Below, in pieces: positions 32,113-44,640 of a stretch of DNA of 60,000 bases. A model generated the notes under the pieces. The model did not search any database, was not told the origin of the DNA, and saw only the letters and a list, made by a program, of their open reading frames with translations. Source of the DNA: Cristatella mucedo (lineage: Eukaryota > Bryozoa > Phylactolaemata > Cristatellidae); NCBI GenBank assembly GCA_009760855.2, contig WPIO01000054.1, positions 2,767,501 to 2,827,500 on the forward strand. Direction: 5' to 3'. Position numbers and translations under genes: made by a program. The stretch's first letter is position 1. The number at the start of each line of letters is the position of its first letter.

Positions 32113-33040
32113 GTAAGCAGCACCACCTAGTAGGCAAGTGACCGGAAGTGAATGTGTGGCAGGGACTGCCGGTCAAGCGATGATCGGCTAATGTTTCTTT
32201 TCGTATCAGTCGCGGCATGTCCTCGCTTGTAATTCCGCCCCTGCGATGCACAATCAATAAATAGTGGCGAGACCGTGCGCTCACTGCTGAGTAGAAACGC
32301 CGAAACGACAGAGGCTATTTGACCATTCAATTGCCAGTGCCTCCCAACCGCTTCTATGTAGACGCCATTGGTAACGCCTTCCAGCCACGGCACGCACTCT
32401 GGTCCAGCCTTCAACAGTTTACTTAAGTTGAAGGCCGATCAAAACTTCCGGATTTTCCTTCAAAATATACTTCCGGAACTACATCGCTGAATTACTTCCG
32501 GAATCAGAGGGTTCCTCATAATTCGCCATCGTCGTCGAGCACTGCACGCTCTTACGGAATGCCTTCACTGCAATTAAAGCCTTCCCATGTGAGCGCTTTA
32601 TCAAGTACGTTAATATTTTTAATATTACTGATTTCTTCCTGCTTCTTTCCTGCTCGAGTTTTCAGTGCAAACGCCAAAACGACTAGGGTGAGGGTGGCAC
32701 TGCATGAAGAATTGGCAAAGACTCAGAAGCTAGGCATGATATTACTTATATGATCAAGCCCAGGGCAACGCGACAGAAACGACAAATCACAACTGCAGTC
32801 ACGTGCAAGTACTTTCTCATTGCTTTGCAAAGCATGGTGGGTGACTCGGCAGACGGACTCGTTGAAGACGTGAGTGCGATGGTACACTATAAAGTTGTGA
32901 TATAACAATCAGATGCTAAGGTGGTGTGGGATTTAATTTAATTCGGGAAAAATAAATAATATAGAAATATACAGTCAGGTGCACACCAGAGCTCTATTTC
33001 ATACATCCCTAACAACTGCAATTTTTCAAAATCTGTCTGA
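32113..33040 (+). other. Post-PAN intron flank of copy B
   Basis: 32113-32440 matches the post-PAN flank of the other copies (CTAGTGACCGGAAG near 32130-32150, CCACGGCACGCACTC near 32386). Beyond that nothing is recognised. Confidence 0.45.
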
Positions 33041-33240
33041 GGGCGGAGCAAGTAAGAAGCCAGCATTCTAAAGAATCTGATCATTTAAACTTCCCATGAG
33101 AATCACGACGGAGCAGGCAACAAACAGAACTGATGCAAAACTCGCCGACGTAATATTGACTTTGCGGATTACTTGCAGAGTCAGAGGTACGGCGAGAGGG
33201 TTCATTTCAGCATTAGGCAGCTTCCTGGATGTCGTCGCTT
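33040..33240 (+). repeat. Segment paralogous to 6190-6400
   Basis: GGAGCAAGTAAGAAGCCAG and TTCATTTCAGCATTA are shared in order with copy A just upstream of its mucin-like exon. The mucin-like exon itself is not found after this point in copy B. Confidence 0.6.
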
Positions 33241-33544
33241 TTGACCTTGGCTGCAACGAATAAGATAGTTTGCCCCACTGATCGTACGCAGATTATATTA
33301 AACCTGATTTTTCTTAGTCCCAAGCTCTTCTCCGGGCTATGGCAGCCCGACGGGACAGCATCCGGTACGAAAAATGCGATCTTCAGCCTCGTTTCAGGCA
33401 TCCTATGCTGGTTGCCGGCGAGAGAGCGTCTGCGTGCCTGTAAAGGCGGTGTAAAAGCGTGTGGAAGCGGTGCGGCCGTCGCAATTCGGCAATGACGCAT
33501 CATTATCGGTAAATGTCTGCGAGAATTCCTTGAGAAGAAAAGTT
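33241..33544. other. No recognisable feature
   Basis: An 88-codon frame (33229-33495, +) is open but has no similarity to the mucin-like exon or to other copies. It is treated as chance. Confidence 0.35.
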
Positions 33545-33685
33545 ATAAGAATACAACAGTTGGCATAGTTGTGAAGGTGATATCGCCGACCAAAGTCTGA
33601 CCTACGTCTTGAGCTCGAGTCCCATGGCATACGTGAAGCGCCTGAATAGAGATTACTTTATTTTAGGGCTCTATGCAAACGAGTT
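33545..33685 (+). mobile_element. SINE-2, copy 2
   Basis: B-box-like GAGCTCGAGTCCCATGGCAT, then tail GTGAAGCGCCTGAATAGAGA and GGGCTCTATGC, matching 1460-1545. Confidence 0.65.
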
Positions 33686-33839
33686 GAACGTAACATAGCC
33701 ACAGCATCTGCCGCAGCCGCAGCACGGCTGTGCAGAGTAGCTGCTGCTGAGCCTGCTGTGGACTGCATTATCTGCATCGGCAGTGAGCCGCCTTCGTCCG
33801 TAGTATATGGCGTTTAGCCGCTCGGTGAGCCGCAGGTGC

Positions 33840-34500
33840 TGAATTTGACCAGGCCACCACTGAGAACTCAATCTATTTATAGGTACTGTGCATGTTCTGC
33901 AAAGGAAGCACGATCGAGTGGTTAGTGGTAGCATGCTCCATACACAACTAGAAAAACATAATTGAGGTTGACATGCACTTTGTCAGCCTGCAAGTATTGT
34001 TAGTGGCAGCATGCACAAAGTCAGCACTCATTAGCACGTAAAGGACGAATCGTATGAACCCACTGAATGACCGGTGTAATAATTGTGATTTTAGTTTATT
34101 TTCAAAACGCGGACAACTCAGGAGGTGTCGTTAAAGAAGTCAGACTGAGCTCCTTGTTTTAGGACATATGTACTAAAGGCACGCTGTCCAAATGATTTTA
34201 GGTTTGCACAAGATATGGCTGAATAGTTCGAGTCCAAACAGTGGGTAGTATGATGCTTGGCCTGGTAGAGAGGTAGATACGACACGTAGGCTGAAGCCAA
34301 CGAATTAAGGACTTTCCAATTGCTTAGCAGTCCAATCGCTTGCAACGATATAGCAATCGTGCACCACAGGCTCTCCTTTGTAAACCCAGTCGATTCAATG
34401 TGTTCAAGTCGCACGTGTTTCGGGGTGAACCTGCAATATTGGGAAAGCTGTGGCTGCTCATCGCAATCAGTCAGACTTGGTACAGGTTTTTACAAAATCC
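33840..34500 (-). mobile_element. LINE F1 fragment, decayed
   Basis: The 3' part is at about 33850-34060. The frame remnant AKHHTTHCLDSN plus NLKSFGQRAFSTY near 34200-34290 (-) matches F1 AKHRTTRFSESN plus NLKSFGDRAFSSY. Confidence 0.75.
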
Positions 34501-35310
34501 GACCGTTTGATTGCTATAGTGACCGTTTGATTGCTGCCACTAGAGACTCGGCAAAGCTCGTAGCTAGTCTCTTACCTGACTGTCCGCATATATTCCTAGC
34601 GAGAAGTTATCACGATTAGTTTTGTGTTGTAATTTTAGAATCGTCGTCGAGTCACTTTATTGAGCTAAGCAGCAAGCTATGCGGACGGACCAGTGGCAGC
34701 TGAGGATATCGGGCACCAGCAATGCCACGGGGGGGGGGCACAGACCGCCGAATGGCACGATGTCGCTTGCAGGAGCTGTGACCGCATTGCCCGGCTTTTG
34801 CTCCTTGAGTGGTATGGGAAGCCCAAAGTTAGAGGTTTTAACCTGCAGAGCCCTCAGCCTTGGCGAACGTGTCGAACGCTAACTACATGGTCTACCGTTG
34901 AATATGCAATTGTGCCGACTTAGAAACTAATGCGGAACATTTTGCTAGACGGCGTACAACTCTTCAGCCTGATCCAATAAACATTTGTCATCATCGGCAT
35001 CAATGTCATCATCATCATCATCATCTAGCAACAAATCCTTCGTGGCTGACGCTGCTGACCACTGTGTGGGGACCACCTGCATCTGTGCCCTGCTTTTGAC
35101 CACCTGCAGAGCGGCTACACTATCCCAGTCGCCTATTACCTAAGTATGACGGCAACATGATGTGAAACCTCACAGCTCTCCGGATATTTCGCCCCCTCTG
35201 CCAAACATAGTCGCTTAGTGGGCCCCATGCTGTCTCGGCCGAGCTACCGGAAATAATGCAGCCTTGAGCTAGTTAGCACCTTATCCTGCAGCGCCTTGCA
35301 GATGCCCGCA
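34501..35310. other. No gene recognised; short low-complexity tracts
   Basis: Contains a run of about ten G (34729-34738) and an imperfect (ATC)n at 34988-35024. 35040-35280 resembles broken coding DNA of unknown type but has several stops. Confidence 0.35.
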
Positions 35311-35319
35311 TGTCGTTTG

Positions 35320-36460
35320 TCTCTGGTGGAGCTCCAACAACGTTGCTCTATTATAAATGCAATGGTTTTGCTTGGCATACTTTTGATTTAGCTTCGGTCA
35401 AGTTGGGAAGCTCATCGCGGGCTGTTCGCGAAACACACAGTGATGGTCGCGCTGCAGCATCACCTGCCAGAAGAGCAACGCCTATTAATTCAGTCCCACG
35501 CTTAGAGCGTCCTATGAGTAGCAGTTCAGTTCGATCGTCATTCAGTTTTAAGATTTTTTCCGACTTCCAGAATCGTATGTGGGCAAGGCAAGCATTCAGT
35601 TTTTCAGTTGCTGCAGCAGGTTCCAACGGTTTAATTGACAAAGACAGCTCAGTATCGCCAGCATTAAATTGAGATCCTATTCTATGGACCTTGAGCAATT
35701 TTCCAAGAGGCTGAGTCTAAATGGAGAACAGCAATTGAGCAAGTAGCAGAGCTAGGGCTGCGACATTCCCGTCGGCGTTGCAAGGTAGAATATCATTGTC
35801 AACACGGAGGAGAGCAGTTTCAGTACAGTGCTGCCTATTGAACCATTATTAAAATGTTTTCGATATTTCATTCTTTTTAACATGTTCAACAGGCTGCATA
35901 GCAACAATTCTTTCAACAATCTTTGATAAGAAAGGAAGAGCAGAAACTGTGCAACAACTTGTAAGGACCTCCGAATATAATCCAAGCTTTTTAAGTATGG
36001 GTCTAATTATTGCCAATTTGAAGGACTTAGGAATGAACTCTCTTCCCATAGAAGCATTAGCAATTTTGGTTATGACAAGGCCAAGTTGGTCTGCTAGTGA
36101 AGACTACAGCTGCGATGGTATATGGTATTTAGGAGACGAGTGCTTAATGCTAGACCTCATTAATGTCTTCAAATCGCATGCAGAAACCTCGGAAACTCTT
36201 GTAAGGAAAGTCACAGGTTGTGGTTTAGCAATCGCTTTAGTCAGAGCTGGCATTATGGAGGCACACATGTGAAAAATTGTTTCAGTGAAGATGGCTGAAA
36301 CCTTTCGGCTGAGCCGTCAATACCTGGGAAGTTGGAGCTCTCAGCATTCACATGTAAATCTTTGTACTGTGGACCTTTACTTGATTTCTCTGTAATACCT
36401 TCAGGTATTCCGATGTTATCTTTGCTGTGACAATGTATGAGCTCTCCTGGGATATGCTAC
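35320..36460 (-). mobile_element. LINE F2, reverse transcriptase part
   Basis: Read on the minus strand: PKSFKLAIIRPILKK and LPFLSKIVERIVAMQ (near 35880-36030), the N-terminal RT motif of LINEs, then decayed sequence over 35690-35880, then LSLSIKPLEPAAATEKLNAC and LKLNDDRTELLLIG (near 35500-35650), which lie after the catalytic box. Stops and frameshifts break the frame. 36130-36300 is the linker upstream of RT, seen a second time at 36810-37000. Confidence 0.8.
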
Positions 36461-36780
36461 ACAACACAGGACCTGCTTAGCATAAGGTTCGATATAGCCA
36501 TAAGTTGATACCTACCAGCGTTCCTTCTCAGACGGGTCAGTGAGAACCTTCCTACATCCTGCGTTCACCCTACCCACAGGTCCTCTATCAAAGCTACGAC
36601 TCTTAAGTATAAGAGCACTGAATAGTACTTGTGGTAGTAGCCCACCCGTCATAGCCCAGCACGTTGGGAAACGTCGTCTGACGGCCGTTACCGTAGTCAA
36701 ATTTTAATTTGAAGAGCCCTCATCCTGCCAGTCGGACACTAAACAGGTTTATAAGACATTAAACCATATACTGGCGAATG
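36461..36780. other. No recognisable feature between LINE pieces
   Basis: Nothing is recognised; probably decayed LINE F2. Confidence 0.3.
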
Positions 36781-37037
36781 CTGTGAGGTATGAATCCCCA
36801 GATATTAAGGGCTCAGCCAAGAGTTGTAAAAAGCCAAACATTTTTAGCCTTCTGCACTGAGAAAATTGTGCTCATTCTTGCCTCCATTAAGCCCCCTCTG
36901 ACTACAGCAATCGCTGATCCACAACCTGTTAGTTTCCTTAAAAGGTTCTCTGAGGTTTCTGCATGCAATCTGGCCACCTTAATAAGGTCTAGCAAAGAGA
37001 GCTCGTCTCCAGAAGACCCAATACCTTCATCTCAAGC
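36780..37037 (-). mobile_element. LINE F2 linker segment, second copy
   Basis: The minus-strand frame LDLIKVARLHAETSENLLRK parallels LDLINVFKSHAETSETLVRK at 36130-36220. Two F2 elements of the same orientation, or an internal duplication. Confidence 0.7.
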
Positions 37038-37190
37038 CGTGATGGCACACTAGGTAAGATGGTTGCTCTCATGACGTCGGTCCCGAGGTCGTGGGTTCGA
37101 TTCCTGCTGTGGGCGATCCTTTATCGCCACTGCAAGCAATGGTGATTGCCGTAAAGGCTCTTCTGTCGCTTAACAAAAATAGGCTGTTAA
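37038..37190 (+). mobile_element. SINE-1, copy 3 (best preserved)
   Basis: GATGGCACACTAGGTAAGAT, B box GGGTTCGATTCC, then GCCACTGCAAGCAATGG and GTAAAGGCTCTTCTGTCGCT. It is inserted between F2 LINE pieces. Confidence 0.8.
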
Positions 37191-37199
37191 ATCATCTAG

Positions 37200-37863
37200 G
37201 ATCTCTGTAGTCTACACTGGCAGACCAACTTAACCCAGACATAACCAAGATTTCTAATGCTTCATTTGGAAACCGGGTTGTCCCCAAGTCCTTCAAATCG
37301 GCAATCGTTAGACCCATTCTTAAAAAGCCTGGATTAGACACGGAGGTCCTAGCAATCTGTCACCCAGTTTCATTTCTTCCTTTCTTATAAAAGATTCTTG
37401 AAAAAATTGCTGCTGCGCAGCTAGTTGAACATATTGAAAATAATGGAATGTCAGAAACATTTCAATCAAGGTTCAAAAGGCAGCACTCTACTGAAACAGC
37501 TCTGCTCGGTCTTAACAAAAACATTCTACCTGGCAACGAAGACGGGAATATCACTGCCCTTCCGATCTCTATCAAACATCAGGAGCTGTCTCCCACAGTT
37601 AACTGTAAAAGAATTGAATAGCTCTTTAGTTCTGTCTTGGCTTGATTATTGTATGTTGCTTTTGGCTGGGCTGCGAAAGAAAGCTATTAGGCCACTCCAG
37701 CGGACTATCAATGTGGCTGTAAGGTTAGTCTTCAAGTCCCAGTAGTTTGAGCACATGTCTCCTTTGCTGAAAGAGCTAGGATGGATGCCGGTTGAGCGAC
37801 GGATCCGAGCAACGTTCTTAAGCCGACCCACAAGGTCCGCCTATGCTTGGCTCTATCGTACCT
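37200..37863 (+). mobile_element. LINE F2, 5' piece of an interrupted element
   Basis: [20 protein letters not shown] and KILEKIAAAQLVEHIE mark the N-terminal RT region; the middle is deleted, and RT C-terminal sequence follows. It breaks off at TACCTAG (37857-37863), where a LINE F1 pair is inserted, and resumes near 38330. Confidence 0.8.
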
Positions 37864-38327
37864 AGAATAATAATATTAATGCGATTGATAAAGCGCCCTC
37901 AGAGAACTTAATCCCTCTATGTGCTTTACATTTGCTGCAAAGGGAAATGCAATTGAACGGTGAGTAAAATCTACCTAATAATAATAATAATAATTAATAT
38001 TATTATTATTATTCACTTGATAAAGCGCCCTCAGAGAACTTAATCTCTCTCTAGGCGCTTTACATTTGCTGTACAATGAAATGCAATTGAATGGTAAGTA
38101 AAATCATGCTTGAGAAACAAACAAAATGAATAATATGGTTAGGGGTGACATGCACAGGGTCAGCATGCAATTGTGGTTAGTGGCAGCATGCACAGTGTCA
38201 GCACGCAAAAGCACATCAAGGACGAATCACAGGGACCCACGAAATGCTGTCCTAAATAGGTGTGTTTTTAGGTTCCTTTTAAATGTGGTCAGGTCAGGGG
38301 ATGTTCTGAAGCAGGTCGGGAGGGAGT
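37864..38327 (-). mobile_element. Two LINE F1 3' ends nested in LINE F2
   Basis: Two F1 tails in the same direction, at 37866-37975 and 37978-38327, each with (AAT)n, GCGCCCTCAGAGAACTTAAT and CTTTACATTTGCTG. The second extends through the 3' UTR into the coding end. Confidence 0.85.
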
Positions 38328-38765
38328 TAGCTGAACTGCTGCATCAGTTTCAGCCTGTTCGGGCGTTCATGTTCTGAGTGGACAATAAATTAGCTGTCCA
38401 TTTCCTCTGCTCAAAGACCAATTGCGACAGAAGCTTTAGTTCTCCAAGTCCTATACTGTGGAACTTGGTTCCTCAATTCTTAAGGAACGACATCTACTCT
38501 CCTACTGCCGGCTAGGACGCATCCTTTTCAGCTGTCCTGAGCTGCTACTTCTATGCTGCTTACTACCTCAATCGCTCTCCTGACTCTGCAATGCTTCTCA
38601 CTTTCTCTTTTTTGCGTGAGAAGAAGTCTGTTGGCTATCAAATGAGTTCAAAATCCCGCTTAGGCTGTAAGTTAGCCATACAAATCTCTGCTGCCTAACA
38701 CCCACTTGGTCTTTTCGACTTTGTGGAGTTACAGGCGGAGATACATTACATTACCTTACATTACT
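38328..38765 (+). mobile_element. LINE F2, 3' piece of the interrupted element
   Basis: Continues the protein at AELLHQFQPVRA and runs to the F2 3' end, GGAGATACATTACATTACCT, matching the minus-strand copy at 2868. Confidence 0.82.
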
Positions 38766-38789
38766 GTCTTATAAATGTGTTTAGTTTTG

Positions 38790-39830
38790 GACTGGCAGAA
38801 ATTCAGCTTTCAAGTTAACAAAGAAGCCCTGGCTTTTTGAAGCATCCTGTGGTCAACTCGAAGGAAGTCTCTGAACTTGACTAGATCTGCCTCAGACCCC
38901 GATTTCTTGAAACGACTTTCAAACCGTAGCTTAACCCAGCGCATCTTTAGGCGTTTTTTCGTTAATTAAAGGAATCTCAGAATGAACGGGATCATGCTAT
39001 CAAGAGCACTCCCGATAGTCATGTTAACTGCATCAGTAAGGGTATCGAAGCAGCAGGTCGATTCCCAATGCAGATATAGAATGACTGCACCACTAACATA
39101 TTTCAAAATTTTTCAATGTCAATGCATTGTAACTTACGTCGCTAGACAAGTTCGAAATTACCCTGTACGTACAAGGGAGCAGGAACTGTAAACAAGACCG
39201 AACACTGACATGAGACGGTCAGAGGGCACACCACAAGGTCCGTGTGGAGGACATCCTTAGTGATCACGAGATATAGAATGTAGCCACCAACATCAGTGGT
39301 ATGATTAAGGTGTTGGACCAAACCAAAGTTCTCTAGACATTCAAGCAGACCTGGCTTTTGCCAAGGTTGGTAAAGTGAATATTGAAGTCTTCATCAATCA
39401 GTAACGGCGAGTAACACAAAATAATTTAGCTAGGAATTAGGAAAAATGTATCTATAATTAAGTTTAGACAGCCAGAAGGAGGTTGGTATGTCACAAAAGC
39501 AAGAGGCACTGTCTTTGATTAAGACCTTATTGTAACTTATTCAAACGTTGGTCCATGCGAAAAAACTGAGAATCTTATAGCCAAACGATTTGCAAACAAC
39601 AATTGCAACCTAGCTGCCAACCTTGTCAGAAGGTATGTACTGATAGAATGAGAACCCTGGTGGGGTGGTCTCAGACATACATCTTCTGGAACGAGACGTC
39701 ATCCAAGTTTCGGTAAGCAGAAATGCATCTAGCTTTTCTATGAACATGTAATTGCGGAACAGTAACCCCTTGGTTTTTATTGAGCGTACATTTAGTAGGC
39801 GAAATTTGAGAATCATTCTAACAACTGAGC
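38790..39830 (-). mobile_element. LINE F2, endonuclease part
   Basis: On the minus strand LKFRLLNVRSIKTKGLLF and LDAFLLTETWM (39610-39816) are the start of an APE-type endonuclease. DEDFNIHFTNLG, a decayed GDFN box, follows near 39380, with stops. Endonuclease and RT parts on the minus strand (39.8 to 35.3 kb) may be one element split by the plus-strand F2 and SINE-1. Confidence 0.78.
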
Positions 39831-40894
39831 GACGGTGATGAAGTGGCTAGCATTCACATCGGCTTGTATCCAACCTGGCGGACGCCGGCCTTCGTATTTG
39901 AATTGGACCTTTGTATCGGCCGCCGGTCGACAATTCACAACGTGCTTGGGCCAAGGCTACTGAGCTACTTACCACAATTAGTTTGAATGCTCGCATTCTA
40001 TTGTCCATCAACAAGCTGCTGAAGTTGGCTTTGATGTAGATGCTTAGCTGTGCTCTCACGGTCGTCGATGGCTCAGACTCAAGTATTGTGCCACTCAATG
40101 CTGTATCAGGATAGCGTCTAGACAGCGTTCGTGCTTCTAGCTGAACGTTAGCCGTTCGCTCGTCTCAGAAATCATGTCGGGCATTAGAGTCTTCGTTAAA
40201 ATGTACGAATCAGTTCACAACATAATTCCCTATATACTATTTATGTATGATGAGCACACGAGCCCTGTGCTTTCTTAGTAAAAACCACTAGCTAGTTTTC
40301 ACTTTTACAGGGACGGTAATGCAAAATAAGCAACAATTCTGTTCTGTGGAAAACGCACTAGCCTTTGAATGCACTGCCGCTAAAAATTATCACAATTTAG
40401 GAGATTAAAAACTGAAATGAGAAACTTGTGTATACTGATATATCCCGCCTGAAACCTGGAACTGCTTATGCTTTCTTTAAATCTTTTGAAGCAATTGTCC
40501 GAGCATCGTTTTCTTCTAACACGTTGCAATGCAGCTCCAACTGCTTGCTCGGCTCAACTAAATATGTACCATCGTTTAACAATTTGAATAAAGAGTTATT
40601 TCGACAAGGAGGCTACGTTACATCTTGCTCCATTGATGGGTGATTGTAGTGATGGCTACTACGACGGGGCAAACGCTATTGTCGGTTCTATTATATAAGA
40701 TATTTTTAGCTTCAATACTACCTCCTGCTAAGCAATATACGTTTCTCAAACTAGTCACATAAATAACGAATATATTCCCTCTCTAATCTGAGGCCATTTT
40801 ATTCTTTTGAGTTTAGCGTGTGTCATAGTAGACTAATAATAGCGGTATTTAGAAATACGTTTTTAGATTCAAACACACATTCGTACAATGTTAA

Positions 40895-41042
40895 GCCATG
40901 AAGGAATGCTAAGTAAGCCGATTGCTTTGCCCAACCTTGATCCGGAGGTCGTAAGTTCAAACCCTGCAGTAGGCGATTCTTTATTGCAGCAGCAAGCGGT
41001 TATGATGGCTGCTAAGGCTTTTCTGTCGCTCTACCAATGAGG
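40895..41042 (+). mobile_element. SINE-1, copy 4
   Basis: B box AAGTTCAAACCCTGCAGTAG and tail GCAGCAAGCGGTTATGATGG with GGCTTTTCTGTCGCT. Part of the array unit. Confidence 0.7.
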
Positions 41043-41934
41043 CTTCAAAATAATCCATTATTTACAAATATAGCCAAAGCGGGCGACAATGGTTATCAAT
41101 CACAAATTATGAATTTTTGCTTAGCTTCAAACTTCTCTGTCTTTGTTACTCAATTTTTCTATTAAACATCTTTAGCGGCTAGTTAAATTATCAAATTTTA
41201 GGAAATTAAATTAGGTTAATGGACTTCAAGCAGCTAAAACTTTTGGTTGAGTCGGCAGATCATTACACCAGGATGAGACTAGGTCACGTATTCACACTGA
41301 TGTCTCAATAGTTTATGATCTGCTCCCTTCACCTGTGCTGTCTCGTATTAAGCGATCATGTTTTTTCTGACTGCATCACTCTAGCCCTTGTGAATTGTAG
41401 CTATAGTGCAACAGTGAAATAGCTTAAATCACTGTTAATTTATATCGAAGACTCCATAAGTTCACTCAGACAAAGCTGGTGTTGCCTTGAAGATTTTATA
41501 AGACCCTCAAATTTCAAAAGTCTTTCGGTTTCGACGTGACACTTGAAGAATTTCGAGCTTACAAGTAGAACAAACATTCTCGTGCTGTCACAATGAGCGT
41601 TTCAGGCTTTCGAACTTGGCAATGCTGACAGTGTGAGCTTAGCGTCTAAGAATATCAACCATATGATCGGCACTAGGAGCACAGGTAATTATATGGTATG
41701 TTCACGAAAGTATCAGTAGAGAAGCAGCTATACCAGCACCGTAGCTTCGATTTAACTTCTCATCTCCTATATTCTTACATTAATATTGCCTTTAGCTTGC
41801 TGCTGAAGTTAGCCGTGAAATAACTGACTAGCACTGAGACACGGCCTTCAATGGCTTCAACTAAAGTTTTGCACTACTCATTATTAAAGCTGGCCAGATA
41901 GCTGGCCTAATTACCAGCTGAGCTGCTAGCAGAA

Positions 41935-42990
41935 CATTAAGATAATAATAACACATCTAATATAGTGGCCTCAGAGAAAAAGTCAACCTCTTGGTAGGAA
42001 CTTTGCATTCACTGGAAAAGAAACACTGTCGAAGGGTTACTGGTAGCATGCTCAATAAACAACAAGAAAAACATTGTTAGAGGCAACATGCACAGGTTCA
42101 ACATTAAAGTATGGTTAGCGGTAGAATGCACAGTGTCAATACAAATAAGCAAATAAATGTCGGACCACAAGGGGCCACTAAATGCTTCGATAAATTTATG
42201 CCATTTTACTCATTTAAAAAAGTAGTGAAATCAGAATATTTCGTGACCAGGGGCTTGATTTAGTTCCCGGCTTAGCAACCGTACGAACTAAAGGCTAGGT
42301 CAAAAAAGGATCTTAGCTTTGTACGTTATATAAATAAGCAATTTGATTCTGAAATACGTGTGAAATGATGCTTAACCGAATGTGGCAGTCGATCTTATAT
42401 GTAGGCTGGAGCCAAAGTATAAACGGACAGGAAAGTGACTGAAAAAACCTTGCTGTCGATACTTCGCCAGACCAGTAGCCAGAGCAGTTCATTAAGAAGT
42501 AGTGTGCTGTGGCACTAGCAACGGTGAAGCTAACGACCGACGAGCCTAGATGCAAGGTTTTCCATCAATTGTAAGCGCCTGGTTGAACCTGCCAGTAGAC
42601 CGTCAAGCTATGAGTTACAGAAGTGAAGACGGTATGCCGCAAATGCATACACCAACTTAGATGTGATACCTCGGTCTAAACCAGCAAGAATTTAACGGAG
42701 CTGAAAGTAGGCAGAATTGACTGTAGAGCTGATTTGATTGTCCGATGAAATGCCTCTTTAGAACATGACACCTTGATTTCGTGCAAATGTAACAGGAGAC
42801 ATGTTTGCATAGCTGGTTTGGAGCATCAGCATTTACAAACTCTGAATAACACCTGGCTCGTCCATAACTATCAAGTTGGTTTTATCCTCATTCAATTCAA
42901 GAAAATTTGCTGCAATCCATGTGGGGATGTCATTAATGCATGCAGCAAGGCAGTTAAAAGAAAAAAACATGCCTTTAGTCACCATTACAC
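41935..42990 (-). mobile_element. LINE F1, decayed, inside the array
   Basis: The F1 3' UTR landmarks AACATGCACAGG and AGAATGCACAGTGTC lie near 42085-42140. A minus-strand frame with FILWLQPTYKIDCHIR near 42330-42400 parallels FILWLQPIFQIYYPIR in F1 at 21730. Confidence 0.7.
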
Positions 42991-44504
42991 TCGCATTACT
43001 CAACATATCAGACGAATTAAGAGGAGATGTGACATTTTAGATAATATCAACATCTTATTATTTTTACAGAAATACGTACATCGTAAACGCTGGCCTACCA
43101 AATACACTATCTAGCCTTCGGATGCACCAACGGTTAAACAATCATCACGATTTAGGAGATCATAAACTGAAAATAGAAACATTTGCATACTGATATGTCC
43201 AGTCTCAAACCTTGAACCACTTATGGATTCTGTAAATCGTTTGAAAACGTGTCCAAGCATATTTTTCTGATTACACGTTGCAGTGCAAGTCCATTTGTTT
43301 GGCTCCATGTATATATACCGTCGTTGAAGAATCAGCATTACAAGTTCACAAGACGAAGAAGCTGTAGCTCTCCTTGTCCCATTGATGGGCTACCGTGTAG
43401 TATTATTGGCAGCTCTGATGGTGCGATCATCCCCTCTTGAAAAAGCCTCTTAGGAATACATCTTCGAATAGCTGTAGTCGTTCAATTCTGGCGTGCGAGA
43501 CAGAGCCTAAAATATTTGAAAGCTATTTCCCGGCCTTCGACCCAATTTTCTTTAAACTCTCGGGAGATCAAGCATTCCTAAATAAGTCTCCAGATGATAT
43601 GATCAACAATTTTGTCCTTGACTCAAGACTCAGAATCAGAGCACACGTGACTACTGAACATGCAGCGGTATCCGTGACTTGTAGCCACTATGTGGCTAGT
43701 ACTTTTAATTTCCTCACTGATTGCAAAGCTCCTCCATGCACCTGACTCAGGCATCATGTTGCTTGTAAGCTCGCCAGGTGCACACTACCTGTTGACTGGA
43801 TCATAGCAAAGAAACGTTTGCTTTTGCATCAATAAACCTCAAACGAGCAGATGTGCAGCATTTCATTTCAATAGTTTGTTTAATGAATGTCTGTCATTTC
43901 AGTTCTTAGTTAAATTTACCAGACTACTAATTTGCATCGCAATCAATTCTCTCGACAATGAAGTAATTGAATAATCAATATGTGCATGCAAAAATAGCAC
44001 AGCGTGTGTAAGCATTGGCCCATAGGAGTACTTTAAAGCTGGGCAAAGCTGGACCGAGGTAGTGGCAGAACATGAGCTGTTTCTCTAGAGCAAGGCTACT
44101 GCTCGCGGGATACTTGCTTGTTTTTTAATGTAGAGCCTCAAATTTGGACAAAAGAAGAACATCAGTTTCCTATAGCACATTTAATTTGTATGTTAATAAA
44201 AAATTCAACTCTGTTATTTGGATCTTGCTTTAAAAGCTATTACTGAAGTCAAAGTAGCTCCTTGGGAGACTTCTTAGCCGAAAGCAAAATTTTGGGCAGC
44301 GGTTTTCAGCCTCACCACTACCTCGCACTAAGCGATATTGAAAAGTTTCACAACCAATCTAACGAAAACGAATATATTCACTATTTGATCTGAAGCCATT
44401 TCTATCTGGTGAATTTAATGCATGCCCTTTTAGATTTAAAATCGCTGTATTTAGAAACACTCTTTTAAATTGTAATACATTTTCCTTAAATCGCTAGCCG
44501 TTAT

Positions 44505-44640
44505 AGAACAGTAGGTAAATCAGTTGCTTTTCACCACCTCGGTTCCGAGGTCGTGGGTTCGAGTCAAGTAGTTGGCCATCCTTTATTGCTGCTATAAATT
44601 TGGTGATACCCACTAAGGCTCTTCCGTCATCATAAAACTA
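44505..44640 (+). mobile_element. SINE-1, copy 5
   Basis: B box GTGGGTTCGAGTCAAG, then AAGGCTCTTCCGTC. Same relative place in its array unit as copy 4. Confidence 0.7.

Noticed and set aside
37038-37110. Real tRNA gene
   Set aside because: A and B boxes are present but no 7-bp acceptor stem pairs, and the sequence recurs six times with a constant tail: a SINE.
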